The translations under genes were made by a program, and so were the position numbers. Below the pieces are notes generated by a model, which saw only the letters and a list, made by a program, of their open reading frames with translations, was not told where the DNA came from and ran no database searches. Positions 9,527 to 17,480 of a stretch of DNA of 25,317 bases are shown piece after piece (position 1 is the first letter of the stretch; each line of letters begins with the position of its first letter). Source of the stretch: a virus; the IMG/VR virus record IMGVR_UViG_3300025767_000116, positions 1 through 25,317 of that record. The stretch is one strand, 5' to 3'.

Positions 9527-10699
9527 TTAATTGTTAAATTTTTTTGTTTTAATTCTAAGTTTTGAAGAATCGTAACCACTAATAGCTTTGACTTTTAATC
9601 CATTTACATAAACATCACCAGCAGCTGCTTGTCTTGTTTCAGCACTAGGATTTTTTGAATTAGTAACAACTTCTTTTACCGCGTCAGCTTTACCTTGCTC
9701 GTAAAAGTGAGATGCTATTTTGTCAATGTTATCAGCAGCATACATAGCCTTGTGATAACCTCTCGCATCTACAACTTCACCTTTATCATTTAAGAACTTC
9801 TTAATTAGGTTATTGATGTTTGATTGGTTCTCAGCTACTTTTTCAACATTTTGAATACCGTACCTAAATTTCTTTTCTCCTACATTGATGTCAAAACCTT
9901 TGAAATCATCAGAAAAAAGCCTTTTAGTTTCAGCTTTAAATTTCTCGTGTTGCTCAGCAGCTATGCTTTGCTCTTCGTTGTATCGGTTGAAAAAGTCAAG
10001 TGCTTTCTTTTGCTCTTGGGTAACACCAGGTCTCAACTTGATTTCCTCGTAATATTTACCTTTAAGATCTTCAAGATAGTTCTTAGCTTTTGCAACTTCT
10101 TCTTTATAAGCGAGTTTTCTTTTTCTTACATCTCGCTCTTCATCAAGTTCCTCATCATAGCTAAAGTTATCTTCCATAAGGAATTGTATTTCTTCAGCGT
10201 CTAAATGTGGTCTTGTTTTTTTATAGTATTCTTTAAGTAATGCAGTGTTGTCTACATTTGTGTAATCAGCATTTAATCTAACGTAGTCTTCAACTGTTCC
10301 ACCAGTTTCCTCCATAAAAGAAACTAATTTTTCAATGTTTTCAGGTAGTTGTTTACCTGTTTCTTGACTTTGTTGAACAGCTTGTTCTACTTGTTCTGTT
10401 AAATCTTTAACTTCTTCTTCTTCGTCTGTTATTTCTTGAATAACTACTGGCTCATCTTCAATAACCTCTGTGGCAGCGACTGCGGGTTTTTCGTCTTGTT
10501 CAACCACTTCTTGCAGTTCCACTTCGGGTTGTTCTGCGCGTAACACGCTTTCATCTGCAACTTGCTCTTGAACGGCATCCTCTTCTTTTTTAGGTGTTAG
10601 ATCAACTTTAATGACATCTTTATTGCCACTTAGTTTTTTCATTGCGGGTTTTTTCTTTTGTAATTTAAAATCCCCTTCTTGTTTTACTGTTTCTGACAT
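9527..10699 (-). CDS. Scaffolding-like protein (390 aa), acidic and coiled-coil
   Basis: The 390-aa protein is highly charged. Residues 35-130 are strongly acidic and low complexity (for example DEEEEVKDLTEQVEQAVQQS), residues 170-260 are helical and coiled-coil-like (RKRKLAYKEEVAKAKNYLED), and the C-terminus is basic (SKLRIKTKKFNN). A charged helical protein encoded between portal and major capsid genes is the classic place and character of an internal scaffold. The basic tail could bind the capsid inner surface. The capsid gene starts 11 bases before this gene's stop on the map (just upstream), so the two are co-expressed. No protease motif is seen, so whether it is processed is unknown. 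The function is inferred from context and composition. Confidence 0.62.
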   Translation of the reverse strand: MSETVKQEGDFKLQKKKPAMKKLSGNKDVIKVDLTPKKEEDAVQEQVADESVLRAEQPEVELQEVVEQDEKPAVAATEVIEDEPVVIQEITDEEEEVKDLTEQVEQAVQQSQETGKQLPENIEKLVSFMEETGGTVEDYVRLNADYTNVDNTALLKEYYKKTRPHLDAEEIQFLMEDNFSYDEELDEERDVRKRKLAYKEEVAKAKNYLEDLKGKYYEEIKLRPGVTQEQKKALDFFNRYNEEQSIAAEQHEKFKAETKRLFSDDFKGFDINVGEKKFRYGIQNVEKVAENQSNINNLIKKFLNDKGEVVDARGYHKAMYAADNIDKIASHFYEQGKADAVKEVVTNSKNPSAETRQAAAGDVYVNGLKVKAISGYDSSKLRIKTKKFNN

Positions 10700-10730
10700 G
10701 ATATGATAATATATAATTAATTAATATAAT

Positions 10731-13139
10731 TTACCTAGGAGCAAACTGCTCTAGGTTGAATCCACCAAGAGTGTCGTTCCCTTGTGATTCAAAATCTTTT
10801 GGTAATAAATCATTTTGTCTTTGATCTATTAACTCAGATTGTTGTGTAGCTTGTATTTTAGTTCTTTTATCTTTGCGATCTTCTACTTCTTTTATTTTCC
10901 CAGCTTCAGCGTTAGCTTTAATCTGAGCAAGTTGCATTTGATAATTAAACTCTTCAGCCATAAGCTCTCTTTTTATTTGAGCTTCTGTTTGCATTCTTTG
11001 TATTTCAAACTGAGATTTAGCTTGTTCTATACTAACTTTCTCTTGAGTAAGAGCTTGTTGTTTCTGAACCTCAGCCATAGCAGCCCTTTCATTTGCCTCT
11101 GAATTAGCTTGGGCTTGTGCTTGTATATTAGCTAATTGCGCTTGCTCTGCAGCTTCTTGTTTCTTTTTCTGTCTAAACTTGAGAAGTTGATTAGCTAATT
11201 TTAAATTAGAAATATCCCTAATATCTATAGCGTCCTCTAAACCAATCATACCAGCTTGCAAAGCTATTTGTATATTTTGCTCAAGTTGAGATTTTTCTTC
11301 TTCTTCTGGTTCTAATTCTAAGAATATACCAAAATCGTGAAGATTCAAATACTCTATCTCCTCTAAAACAGCTGTATTAAAAGTATTTATACTATTTACT
11401 AAAGACATTTTAGTTAAAGGGAAATTAAGCACGTCTGAAACCCTCATACTGACGTTCTCGCATGTTCTAACGGTTAAATAGAACATAGACTGTAATATGT
11501 GTCTAGTGGCAACATTAGATTGATTAGCGGCCATCTTTTGCAATCCTAATAAAGCGTCTTTATCTGGGTTGCTACCATCTCTCGCTTCGTTTAATCCAGT
11601 TACATCCCTTATCATTTGTAGATAATAGTTGTAAGTGTTTATTAATGAAGCTATTTTACCTTGACCAGATGATGAGGATAATTCTTGAACTGGTACTTTA
11701 CCTCTATTTAATTCACCATCTTGTGTTAAAGATCTACCAACTACACTACCTGTTTGGAAGTACATGTTTAGTGCCTCTGCTGGGTTATAGTTTGTTCCGT
11801 TACCAAGATCAACTTCAGCTAAACCATCCATATCTAAGAACACACCATCTGGTACTATTCTTGACATTACTTGCTGTAGTTTTAAATGAGTTAATTGAAT
11901 CATATCAGCAAAACCAGTTATTTTGCTAACTACAGACTCAATTCTTCCTTTGTACATTCTTGGAGCAGCAATAGAATAGTTCATAGCTACTTTAGTGGTA
12001 TCAGCATAAGGTCTTGTCATGTTCTCAGCTAATTTCCACTCTAACATAGTATTATTACCTAATACTTTGGCTCCAGAATATAAAACCTCTATTGTTCTTG
12101 ATACTCTTTCAAAGTTATCATTTACAGGTGGATTAAAACTATCATCTTTTTCAATAGCTTTTTCTAATCCATTTTCTGTTTGCTTTATCTTAAATACTTG
12201 ATTATTGTAAGTCTTGTATTCAAAGTATAAAACCTGTACAGTATTCTCATCGTAATTACCCCAACCAGTTATATATTGGTTGTTGCCAGGCATGTTTTGA
12301 ATATTTTTTAACTCTTCTTCAGATATATATGGAAATTCTTTTTTTAATTCTGGTATAGTTATTGATTTAACTTCACCAACATAATATATATCCTCAAAGT
12401 TAGGATCTTCCGTGTAAGAATAAACTAAATAAGCTGGATCTACATAATCAATTACAATACCGTTTGAAACATTGAAACTTGTTTTAACACAAGATATACC
12501 TAATATTGTTAGATCTTGAGCTACTCTTTTTCTAGTTTCATCGTACTTGTTTTGATTTAAAACAGTCTTTATTACTTCCTCTTCAGCTATTTCTACACTT
12601 TGCTTGTAGCTTAGTTGCATAAAGAGATCTAACTCTTCTTTATTATCTGGTAGTTTATCAGGTTCTGCAGAAGCGTATAAATTTTGACCAAACTCAGCAT
12701 TTATTTGATCTATATATGCTTTGTTCTCAATGTCTCTTAAAGCGTTAAAAGCATAGTTAGTTCTTTGTTTTAAAGCAAAAGGATCAGTTGCCATTGCTTT
12801 TACTTGATAACCTTTCTGCGTCATACCGTTAACAACTATATCTACAAACTTAGATATAACAGGTACTGGTTTCCAATCTAAATTAAGATAAGACAAGTCG
12901 CCATTAATAGCCAACTCATCTTTATATTTTTGTATAGACTGCTCACCTCTAGCGTATAATCTTAACTGATGAAAGTTATTATAATTTGTTTGATACCTGT
13001 TAGCATTAGTTCTTCCTTGATCAAACCATTCTTGTTCAATGGCTCTTGCCACTTGAATACCATACTCTAACGATGCTTTTTCCACATCGCTAACCACTTG
13101 GCTTGGAAAAGAACTATTGGTATTTGTGTATATGTTCAT
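10731..13139 (-). CDS. Portal protein (802 aa) with long C-terminal coiled coil
   Basis: The 802-aa protein is directly downstream of the large terminase (the terminase stop at 13140 abuts this start). The N-terminal half has RANxQ-type repeats and a WKPVPVISKFVDIVVNGM block typical of portal clip/wing regions of crAss-like phages. Residues about 500-560 contain YYLQMIRDVTGLNEARDGSN and then PDKDALLGLQKMAANQSNVA, a strongly conserved portal block. Residues about 658-755 form a Gln/Ala/Glu-rich coiled coil (EKVSIEQAKSQFEIQRMQTE), corresponding to the portal barrel/crown helix. The short C-terminal tail ends QFAPR. The dodecameric ring at the capsid vertex is the DNA entry and exit channel. The length is in the range of crAss-like portals and larger than most HK97-like portals. 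Confidence 0.85.
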   Translation of the reverse strand: MNIYTNTNSSFPSQVVSDVEKASLEYGIQVARAIEQEWFDQGRTNANRYQTNYNNFHQLRLYARGEQSIQKYKDELAINGDLSYLNLDWKPVPVISKFVDIVVNGMTQKGYQVKAMATDPFALKQRTNYAFNALRDIENKAYIDQINAEFGQNLYASAEPDKLPDNKEELDLFMQLSYKQSVEIAEEEVIKTVLNQNKYDETRKRVAQDLTILGISCVKTSFNVSNGIVIDYVDPAYLVYSYTEDPNFEDIYYVGEVKSITIPELKKEFPYISEEELKNIQNMPGNNQYITGWGNYDENTVQVLYFEYKTYNNQVFKIKQTENGLEKAIEKDDSFNPPVNDNFERVSRTIEVLYSGAKVLGNNTMLEWKLAENMTRPYADTTKVAMNYSIAAPRMYKGRIESVVSKITGFADMIQLTHLKLQQVMSRIVPDGVFLDMDGLAEVDLGNGTNYNPAEALNMYFQTGSVVGRSLTQDGELNRGKVPVQELSSSSGQGKIASLINTYNYYLQMIRDVTGLNEARDGSNPDKDALLGLQKMAANQSNVATRHILQSMFYLTVRTCENVSMRVSDVLNFPLTKMSLVNSINTFNTAVLEEIEYLNLHDFGIFLELEPEEEEKSQLEQNIQIALQAGMIGLEDAIDIRDISNLKLANQLLKFRQKKKQEAAEQAQLANIQAQAQANSEANERAAMAEVQKQQALTQEKVSIEQAKSQFEIQRMQTEAQIKRELMAEEFNYQMQLAQIKANAEAGKIKEVEDRKDKRTKIQATQQSELIDQRQNDLLPKDFESQGNDTLGGFNLEQFAPR

Positions 13140-15365
13140 TTACGTTATAATTTTTGAGGTACTACCATCATTATTGTATCTTTTTATACCTAGATTAACA
13201 GGTTGTCTTTCTATTCTGTTTATAGGTACATACCTATGTTTATTGCAAGCCATTAAAGCTAAACCTGAACTAATAGACGCATCGTGACTTGTTCTATTGT
13301 TTATATTAAATCTAGCCCAATCTTCTAGTGTTCTTTGGAAATACATATCTCCGTAGCCAGTATCAGATAAACCAATATGAGATTCAACATAGGTTTCAAT
13401 AGCAGCGGCATGCGCTTGCTTTATATCTTCACTGGAGTTAGGTATTCCACCTATTTCTCTTTCTGTTACAGATAATTTATTCCAAATCTTATCTGGTCTA
13501 TTCATTGAAAAACCTCTATAACCTCTTCTTTTAAAATGATATAAAAGTCTAGGCTTATTGTTTTCAGCTAGTATTGGCATACCATAAAAAATACAAGCCA
13601 TCAAAACTTCTTCAAAAAATATCTCAGCAGTTTGTGGTCTTGCTATGTATTCTAAGAAAAAATGATTTGGTGGAACATCTTCCATAGAAAATTTAGTTAA
13701 ACCGTGTAGAGATCCATTTGAACCTCTTTGATCAACAGTACCTGATATATCGTAACTATCGCATCCAAATGCACCAAGCTGTTCATTTCCTGGCCATTTA
13801 GCACCATTCTTTATTATCACTTGGTTTTGAAGATGTTTAGGTGGTACCCAGGTTATTTTAAACCTTCCATCTTTGTGCGGATTAAATACTACTCTAGTAT
13901 CTGGCATACCGTTTTCCCATGCAAAACTACCAGTTGTTACTACAGAGGTATTCCTAAGATCTTCATTGTAATCTATTTGTTGGTATATTTTTGTAAGATT
14001 AAACAGTGATTGCTTAGCCTCATCTCTAAATGCGTGTTGTTCAGTTCTTGGGAACTGACGGTACATTTCGTTTAAACCATCTTGGTCATTCTTTAAACCA
14101 TCAACTTCATTTTGCCAGTGTTCTATAACACCATAATCTACTAACGATCCATCCGCTGCTTTAACGGGTTTCTCTGGAGTGTCGAAGACAGGTATTCCAT
14201 AAGTATCAATGAATCCTTCGTAGTTCCATTCCATAGGTATGAACAAAGAATATAATCCTGAACTAGTCTGTCCGTTGCGGTTTCTCTTGGTAACGTCTGA
14301 GTCATAATAAAGTTTTTTAAAGTTTTCACCTCCTTTATCTAAAGCATTTGATGTTGATCCCATCATACACTTACCAATAATTCTACTACCAAGTCTTAGA
14401 GTTGTTTTTGTAACCCTCCAGTTATTTAATATATTATCAGGTCTCTCCCATTTACCTGATTCATCATGTACTAAAAGTTTGAGCTTTTCACCGTCGTAGG
14501 AGTTATCACCGGTGTTTTTCCAGTCGATGGTCGTATCAAGTCCTTGTAATTCGTTTTTGGCAATGGATACCTTATCGACGGACTTTCTGGTGATTTTAGA
14601 CGCGGGTACACGGTAGGCGAGCTCGGTCTTCGGTCTGTCCATTCCGTCCTGAATTGGTTTGAAGAAGAAAGGATAGTTGATTGATATAGGTACCACCTTA
14701 TCTGTAAACATCTTCTTAGCATCTGCGCCTGATTTTGATAAGATCCCGAATCTCGCATCAGAAGATATTGTTGCCATATGAACTGCTGCTCCGCTGGCCA
14801 TGAAGCTAAAACCGGACCTCCTATTCTTAAGGTAGCACATTCCGAAACATCTGCTATCTGCCATGCAAGCTTCCCAGAAGATGAAGAATAATCTATTTGC
14901 TTCCCTAAAGTCTGGCTGCCCAACATCAATCTTGGTCCACTGCAGGTACATGTAATGAGTGCCAGTGATGTAAGTAGGAATGCCTTTATTATAAAACGAA
15001 AAACCTTTTTCCCTGTACTCAAACTCTTGATCAATATATTCATACCATTTGTTTTTAAAATGATCAGGAAAAGTATCCCACTCAAAAATTGTTTTAATTT
15101 TTGATAACTCCGTTGGAATTTTATGAGACTCCCAATACTGATCTAATTTATTTTCAGATCTTGAATAAGCTTTATCTATGTAAGGTAAAGCTATTTTTAA
15201 TCCTTGTATTTCATATATTTCTCCAATCTTTCCAGTCTTGCTTATAACAACAACATCGTGTTCTTTGTTGTAACCATATTCCCATTTTTTATATCTATTT
15301 TGGGTTTTTATGGTTTTAGACTTAATATGATCAGGCAGTACTTTGTATAGTGTTTGCTCGTACAT
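13140..15365 (-). CDS. terL: Terminase large subunit (741 aa), ATPase plus nuclease
   Basis: This is the DNA-packaging motor. The ATPase domain covers about residues 90-400. A P-loop candidate lies at residues 179-189 (LKNRRSGFSFM), lacking the usual GK[ST]. Walker B is at 297-302 (LLVHDE, with D301/E302), and a coupling motif with Ser/Thr is at 336-339 (GSTS). The RNase H-like nuclease domain shows D536 (GCDSYD), E601 (ILAEN) and D695 (SHDAS), a plausible metal triad. The protein overlaps the small upstream gene by one base (TAATG). The portal gene begins immediately after its stop. Length and motifs resemble crAss-like and marine phage terminases. An internal region at about 14480-14960 has distinctly higher G+C (about 45%) than flanking terminase sequence (about 32%). 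The identity is secure. Confidence 0.88.
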   Translation of the reverse strand: MYEQTLYKVLPDHIKSKTIKTQNRYKKWEYGYNKEHDVVVISKTGKIGEIYEIQGLKIALPYIDKAYSRSENKLDQYWESHKIPTELSKIKTIFEWDTFPDHFKNKWYEYIDQEFEYREKGFSFYNKGIPTYITGTHYMYLQWTKIDVGQPDFREANRLFFIFWEACMADSRCFGMCYLKNRRSGFSFMASGAAVHMATISSDARFGILSKSGADAKKMFTDKVVPISINYPFFFKPIQDGMDRPKTELAYRVPASKITRKSVDKVSIAKNELQGLDTTIDWKNTGDNSYDGEKLKLLVHDESGKWERPDNILNNWRVTKTTLRLGSRIIGKCMMGSTSNALDKGGENFKKLYYDSDVTKRNRNGQTSSGLYSLFIPMEWNYEGFIDTYGIPVFDTPEKPVKAADGSLVDYGVIEHWQNEVDGLKNDQDGLNEMYRQFPRTEQHAFRDEAKQSLFNLTKIYQQIDYNEDLRNTSVVTTGSFAWENGMPDTRVVFNPHKDGRFKITWVPPKHLQNQVIIKNGAKWPGNEQLGAFGCDSYDISGTVDQRGSNGSLHGLTKFSMEDVPPNHFFLEYIARPQTAEIFFEEVLMACIFYGMPILAENNKPRLLYHFKRRGYRGFSMNRPDKIWNKLSVTEREIGGIPNSSEDIKQAHAAAIETYVESHIGLSDTGYGDMYFQRTLEDWARFNINNRTSHDASISSGLALMACNKHRYVPINRIERQPVNLGIKRYNNDGSTSKIIT
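14480..14960 (-). other. High-G+C, codon-shifted tract inside terL
   Basis: Hand counts on seven 60-base lines from 14521 to 14940 give 189 G+C of 420 (45%), peaking at 57% in 14581-14640. Lines either side (13201, 14281, 14341, 14401 and 15061) give about 30-33%. The reading frame is intact. The tract covers the P-loop region through just before Walker B, and its boundaries look abrupt. It may be a recombinant or gene-converted segment. Confidence 0.6.
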
Positions 15366-15637
15366 TACTTAGATCTACCTTCAGCGAAACCTCTGAAATT
15401 TTTTTGTGGTGAATCAGCAGATTCATCATTTAACAATTGTTCTTCTTGTTCAATACGTGAAAGTATTTCAAAAGCATCAAATATTGCTAATTTCTTTGTA
15501 GCAGCAGCATTTTTTAATCTATCAGCTGATATGTCATCATCTGAGTCAACTATTTTTTCTCTAGCTACTTTTATTAATTCCTCAACTGCTTTTTGCCCAG
15601 CTAGGATTATATTCTTCTTCGTTTCCTTGGTATTCAT
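15365..15637 (-). CDS. Small helical protein before terL, candidate terminase small subunit (90 aa)
   Basis: The 90-aa protein is predicted mostly helical: NIILAGQKAVEELIKVAREK is an amphipathic helix, then DDDISADRLKNAAATKKLAI and FDAFEILSRIEQEEQLLNDE. It contains no internal Met, so the start at 15637 is the only ATG. This forces a 56-base overlap with the end of the upstream GroES-like gene, whose tail is well formed in its own frame. The stop overlaps the terminase start by one base. A short helical protein immediately upstream of terL is where a small terminase subunit usually sits, and its acidic and basic helices are compatible with that. No sequence-specific DNA-binding motif is obvious, so the role is inferred from position. 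Confidence 0.55.
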   Translation of the reverse strand: MNTKETKKNIILAGQKAVEELIKVAREKIVDSDDDISADRLKNAAATKKLAIFDAFEILSRIEQEEQLLNDESADSPQKNFRGFAEGRSK

Positions 15638-16187
15638 ATTTAATTACAATATCATTAGATTTCATACAGTATAATCTTTCCTCATCAACTACAAATTCAA
15701 ATTCGCCGCCAGGAGTATAACCCACAAGGTCCCCAGGATTGATTTCTAGCGCTTGTAAGGAACTATTACCGTATTTAAGTATACCAATAAGCTTTTGCTC
15801 TTTTTCAAGAGAGAAGCTGTCTTTATTTTTAATTGGAATAATAAAACATCTATCATTAAATGTCTTCCATTTTTTAGGTTTTCCATATAAATATATTTGA
15901 TCTGGTGCAACAAAATATAATCCATCAATAAACATTGATCTACTATCTTTTTGATTCCCTTTCATATCATAAAACCTCCTAAATACGTTGTGGTGAATAA
16001 CCACAATATCTCCAACGCTAATACCCGTGTCATAAGCTAAAGGAGTTGCTACTACTTCAGCATAATTACTTACAGATTTATAGCTCTCTATTGACGAGTT
16101 TGTAACAAGTGTTTTATCGCCAACTTTCTTTTCGTTGTCATAGCGCTTGCCGACTGGCTTCACAATGAAGTCGTAAATACTTCTCAT
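15582..16187 (-). CDS. Two-lobed GroES/Cpn10-like phage protein (201 aa)
   Basis: The 201-aa protein seems to contain two similar beta lobes. Lobe 1 (about residues 3-101) opens IYDFIVKPVGKRY and has GDIVVIHHNVFRR (59-71) near its middle. Lobe 2 (about 112-185) opens RCFIIPIK and has GDLVGYTPGGEFEF (152-165), then LYCMKSNDIVIKY. The pattern of a short 'F-I-x-P' strand, a loop and a 'GD-[IL]-V' turn is that of Cpn10/GroES-like folds, and I recall marine phage proteins of this length annotated as chaperonin Cpn10. It ends QGNEEEYNPSWAKSS. It sits directly before the putative small terminase and terL, far from groEL. It may be a virion-assembly co-chaperone or a structural beta-barrel. The fold assignment is moderately supported. 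Confidence 0.55.
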   Translation of the reverse strand: MRSIYDFIVKPVGKRYDNEKKVGDKTLVTNSSIESYKSVSNYAEVVATPLAYDTGISVGDIVVIHHNVFRRFYDMKGNQKDSRSMFIDGLYFVAPDQIYLYGKPKKWKTFNDRCFIIPIKNKDSFSLEKEQKLIGILKYGNSSLQALEINPGDLVGYTPGGEFEFVVDEERLYCMKSNDIVIKYEYQGNEEEYNPSWAKSS

Positions 16188-16414
16188 TAGTATTCTAGAT
16201 CATACTCAACAGATATTGCCATGTTAGAATTAAACTTCTTCCATGGCATTACCTCGTTGCTTTTCTTTATGTGAATGTTATAAGAGCTATCTTCTTCGTC
16301 GAATAATATATAGGCTATCTCGTGACCACCATAAACAGATTGACCAACAGCATAGTGCATAGCGTCATTCTTGTAGTCAGAACCTATACTTATTTTTCTT
16401 ATAACAGAAGCCAT
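16187..16414 (-). CDS. Small conserved-looking phage protein (75 aa), unknown function
   Basis: The 75-aa protein starts MASVIRKISIGSDYKNDAMH and ends FNSNMAISVEYDLEY. It is predicted beta-rich with no membrane segment and no catalytic motif. From memory, similar small proteins (beginning 'IRKISIGxDYK' and ending near 'EYN') sit in the same position in marine Bacteroidetes phages, upstream of the Cpn10-like gene. Both borders are one-base TAATG overlaps with neighbours, so it is translationally coupled in the terminase operon. I cannot assign a function. Confidence 0.65.
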   Translation of the reverse strand: MASVIRKISIGSDYKNDAMHYAVGQSVYGGHEIAYILFDEEDSSYNIHIKKSNEVMPWKKFNSNMAISVEYDLEY

Positions 16415-16659
16415 TACTCTTCTTCTTTAACAATTTCAGTATAAGTACCTGTTTCTATATCAATAGTAATAGCACCATACTCTTTCTCAAGTTCAGCTTT
16501 AAAAGCTTCAATTTCCTCGTTTAGTCCAGCTTGTTTATGTAATAAACCATGCTTTTGAACTTCCACAAAACCAATATCTTTTAAAATATTAGTCAGGTCT
16601 TTTTGCTGTTCTTGAATTTTAGTTAATTGTTCTTTTGTAATTTCTTGTACTTTTTTCAT
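16414..16659 (-). CDS. Small coiled-coil protein (81 aa), unknown function
   Basis: The 81-aa protein is helical and highly charged (QLTKIQEQQKDLTNILKDIG, then HKQAGLNEEIEAFKAELEKE). It ends with a short beta-like segment and a glutamate-rich tail (IVKEEE). Its ATG follows a leader with three tandem AAATC units, similar to the leaders of the genes at 119 and 22434. It overlaps the next gene by one base. Charge and helix pattern suggest an oligomeric accessory protein. I do not recognise the family with confidence. Confidence 0.62.
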   Translation of the reverse strand: MKKVQEITKEQLTKIQEQQKDLTNILKDIGFVEVQKHGLLHKQAGLNEEIEAFKAELEKEYGAITIDIETGTYTEIVKEEE

Positions 16660-16685
16660 TTGATTTGATTTGATTTAATTAATTG

Positions 16686-17138
16686 TTATTTATTTTCTTT
16701 TATTGCTGATCCAAAATAGTATCCAAATATTGATAAAGCAACACCTTCTACTATTCCGATCAAATGTATGAAAATTTCTTTATTTGATTCTGGCACTTGT
16801 GTGGTAACTACAGTATAAACTAAAAAAGCAAAAGCAGTTAATCCAACTATGCCAGTAAGATTAAACATCCAGTCTGTTCCGTATTTTCTTAAATTTACTT
16901 CTCTTTTCCTAGCAGAGTCTCTATCTTCTACTTCTAACCTATAAAGTTCTACCAATCTATCGTGTGCTTCAGCTTTTTGATCGTCACTTAGATTTGGGTC
17001 TTTATCTATTAACTTTTTAACTACTCCTAAAAGACCTTTATCTGGAAGCACATCACCTACAACGTCTATTATAGTAGAACCAGCTCCTAGTAGAAACTTA
17101 CCTAATCCTGTTTCTTTAAAAGGTTTTTTATCTTTCAT
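16686..17138 (-). CDS. Two-TM membrane protein, holin-like (150 aa)
   Basis: The 150-aa protein has an amphipathic N-terminus (residues 10-45), a charged linker (SDDQKAEAHDRLVELYRLEV, then EDRDSARKREVNLRKYG) and two hydrophobic segments at about 90-112 (WMFNLTGIVGLTAFAFLVYT) and 121-145 (IFIHLIGIVEGVALSIFGYY). The charged linker before the membrane helices, and the overall size, resemble the phage/GTA 3-TM holin type. It begins one base into the stop of the upstream MPFKMK gene. A holin or membrane anchor for lysis is plausible. The 50-aa membrane protein next to the peptidase (19533-19685) is a competing holin candidate, and the two could act together. Confidence 0.6.
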   Translation of the reverse strand: MKDKKPFKETGLGKFLLGAGSTIIDVVGDVLPDKGLLGVVKKLIDKDPNLSDDQKAEAHDRLVELYRLEVEDRDSARKREVNLRKYGTDWMFNLTGIVGLTAFAFLVYTVVTTQVPESNKEIFIHLIGIVEGVALSIFGYYFGSAIKENK

Positions 17139-17476
17139 TATTTGTATTTAAATTGGGCTTTAATATCAGGATTTTCTTTTTGAATTTGCTTTGAGTAATT
17201 ATCAAATTGCTGCGGCGTAATTCCTCCAGCGGCATTGTACGTTGGAATAGCACCACCTTCTTGCAACCTATTAGTACTTCTTTTAACATATTTAGAAAAC
17301 TTACCAAGATTAACTCCTGTTGGTGTAGATATTTTTTCACCATGCATCTCATTAATAGTGTTAGCTAAATTCTCTGTTTGAGATTCAGTTAATTTACCTT
17401 TACTTTTTTTAGTGTTATCACCAGGTCCTTCGTTTATTTTACTCAAAGGACTTGAGTATTTCATTTTAAACGGCAT
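17138..17476 (-). CDS. Small protein with MPFKMK N-terminus (112 aa)
   Basis: The 112-aa protein begins MPFKMKYSSPLSKINEGPGD and is rich in Lys, Asn, Thr and Ser. It is probably mostly disordered up to residue 45, with helical stretches after. Its first six residues match the 216-aa gene at 18159, and the DNA around both starts is nearly identical over 22 bases (see the repeat entries). A Gln-rich segment with GGITPQQFDNYSKQIQKENP lies near the C-terminus. No domain is recognised. The shared start peptide suggests a common targeting or packaging role for these small proteins, but that is inference. Confidence 0.62.
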   Translation of the reverse strand: MPFKMKYSSPLSKINEGPGDNTKKSKGKLTESQTENLANTINEMHGEKISTPTGVNLGKFSKYVKRSTNRLQEGGAIPTYNAAGGITPQQFDNYSKQIQKENPDIKAQFKYK

Positions 17477-17480
17477 AGTT
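17459..17480 (-). repeat. 22-bp start-region repeat, copy 1 (MPFKMK gene at 17476)
   Basis: Positions 17459-17480 match 18792-18813 at 21 of 22 bases. The repeat covers AACT before the start codon and the codons for MPFKMK of the 112-aa gene. The only difference is a synonymous change in codon 2 (CCG here, CCA in copy 2). Confidence 0.7.

Noticed and set aside
9824-10204. Plus-strand 126-aa hydrophobic frame opposite the scaffold-like gene
   Set aside because: It is the mirror of a Lys/Glu-rich protein (Phe/Leu/Ser reverse codons), a common artefact, with no start context.
14471-15085. 204-aa frame on the minus strand inside terL
   Set aside because: It is out of frame with terL, whose motifs are clear. 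It stays open because of the high-G+C tract and has no domain of its own.
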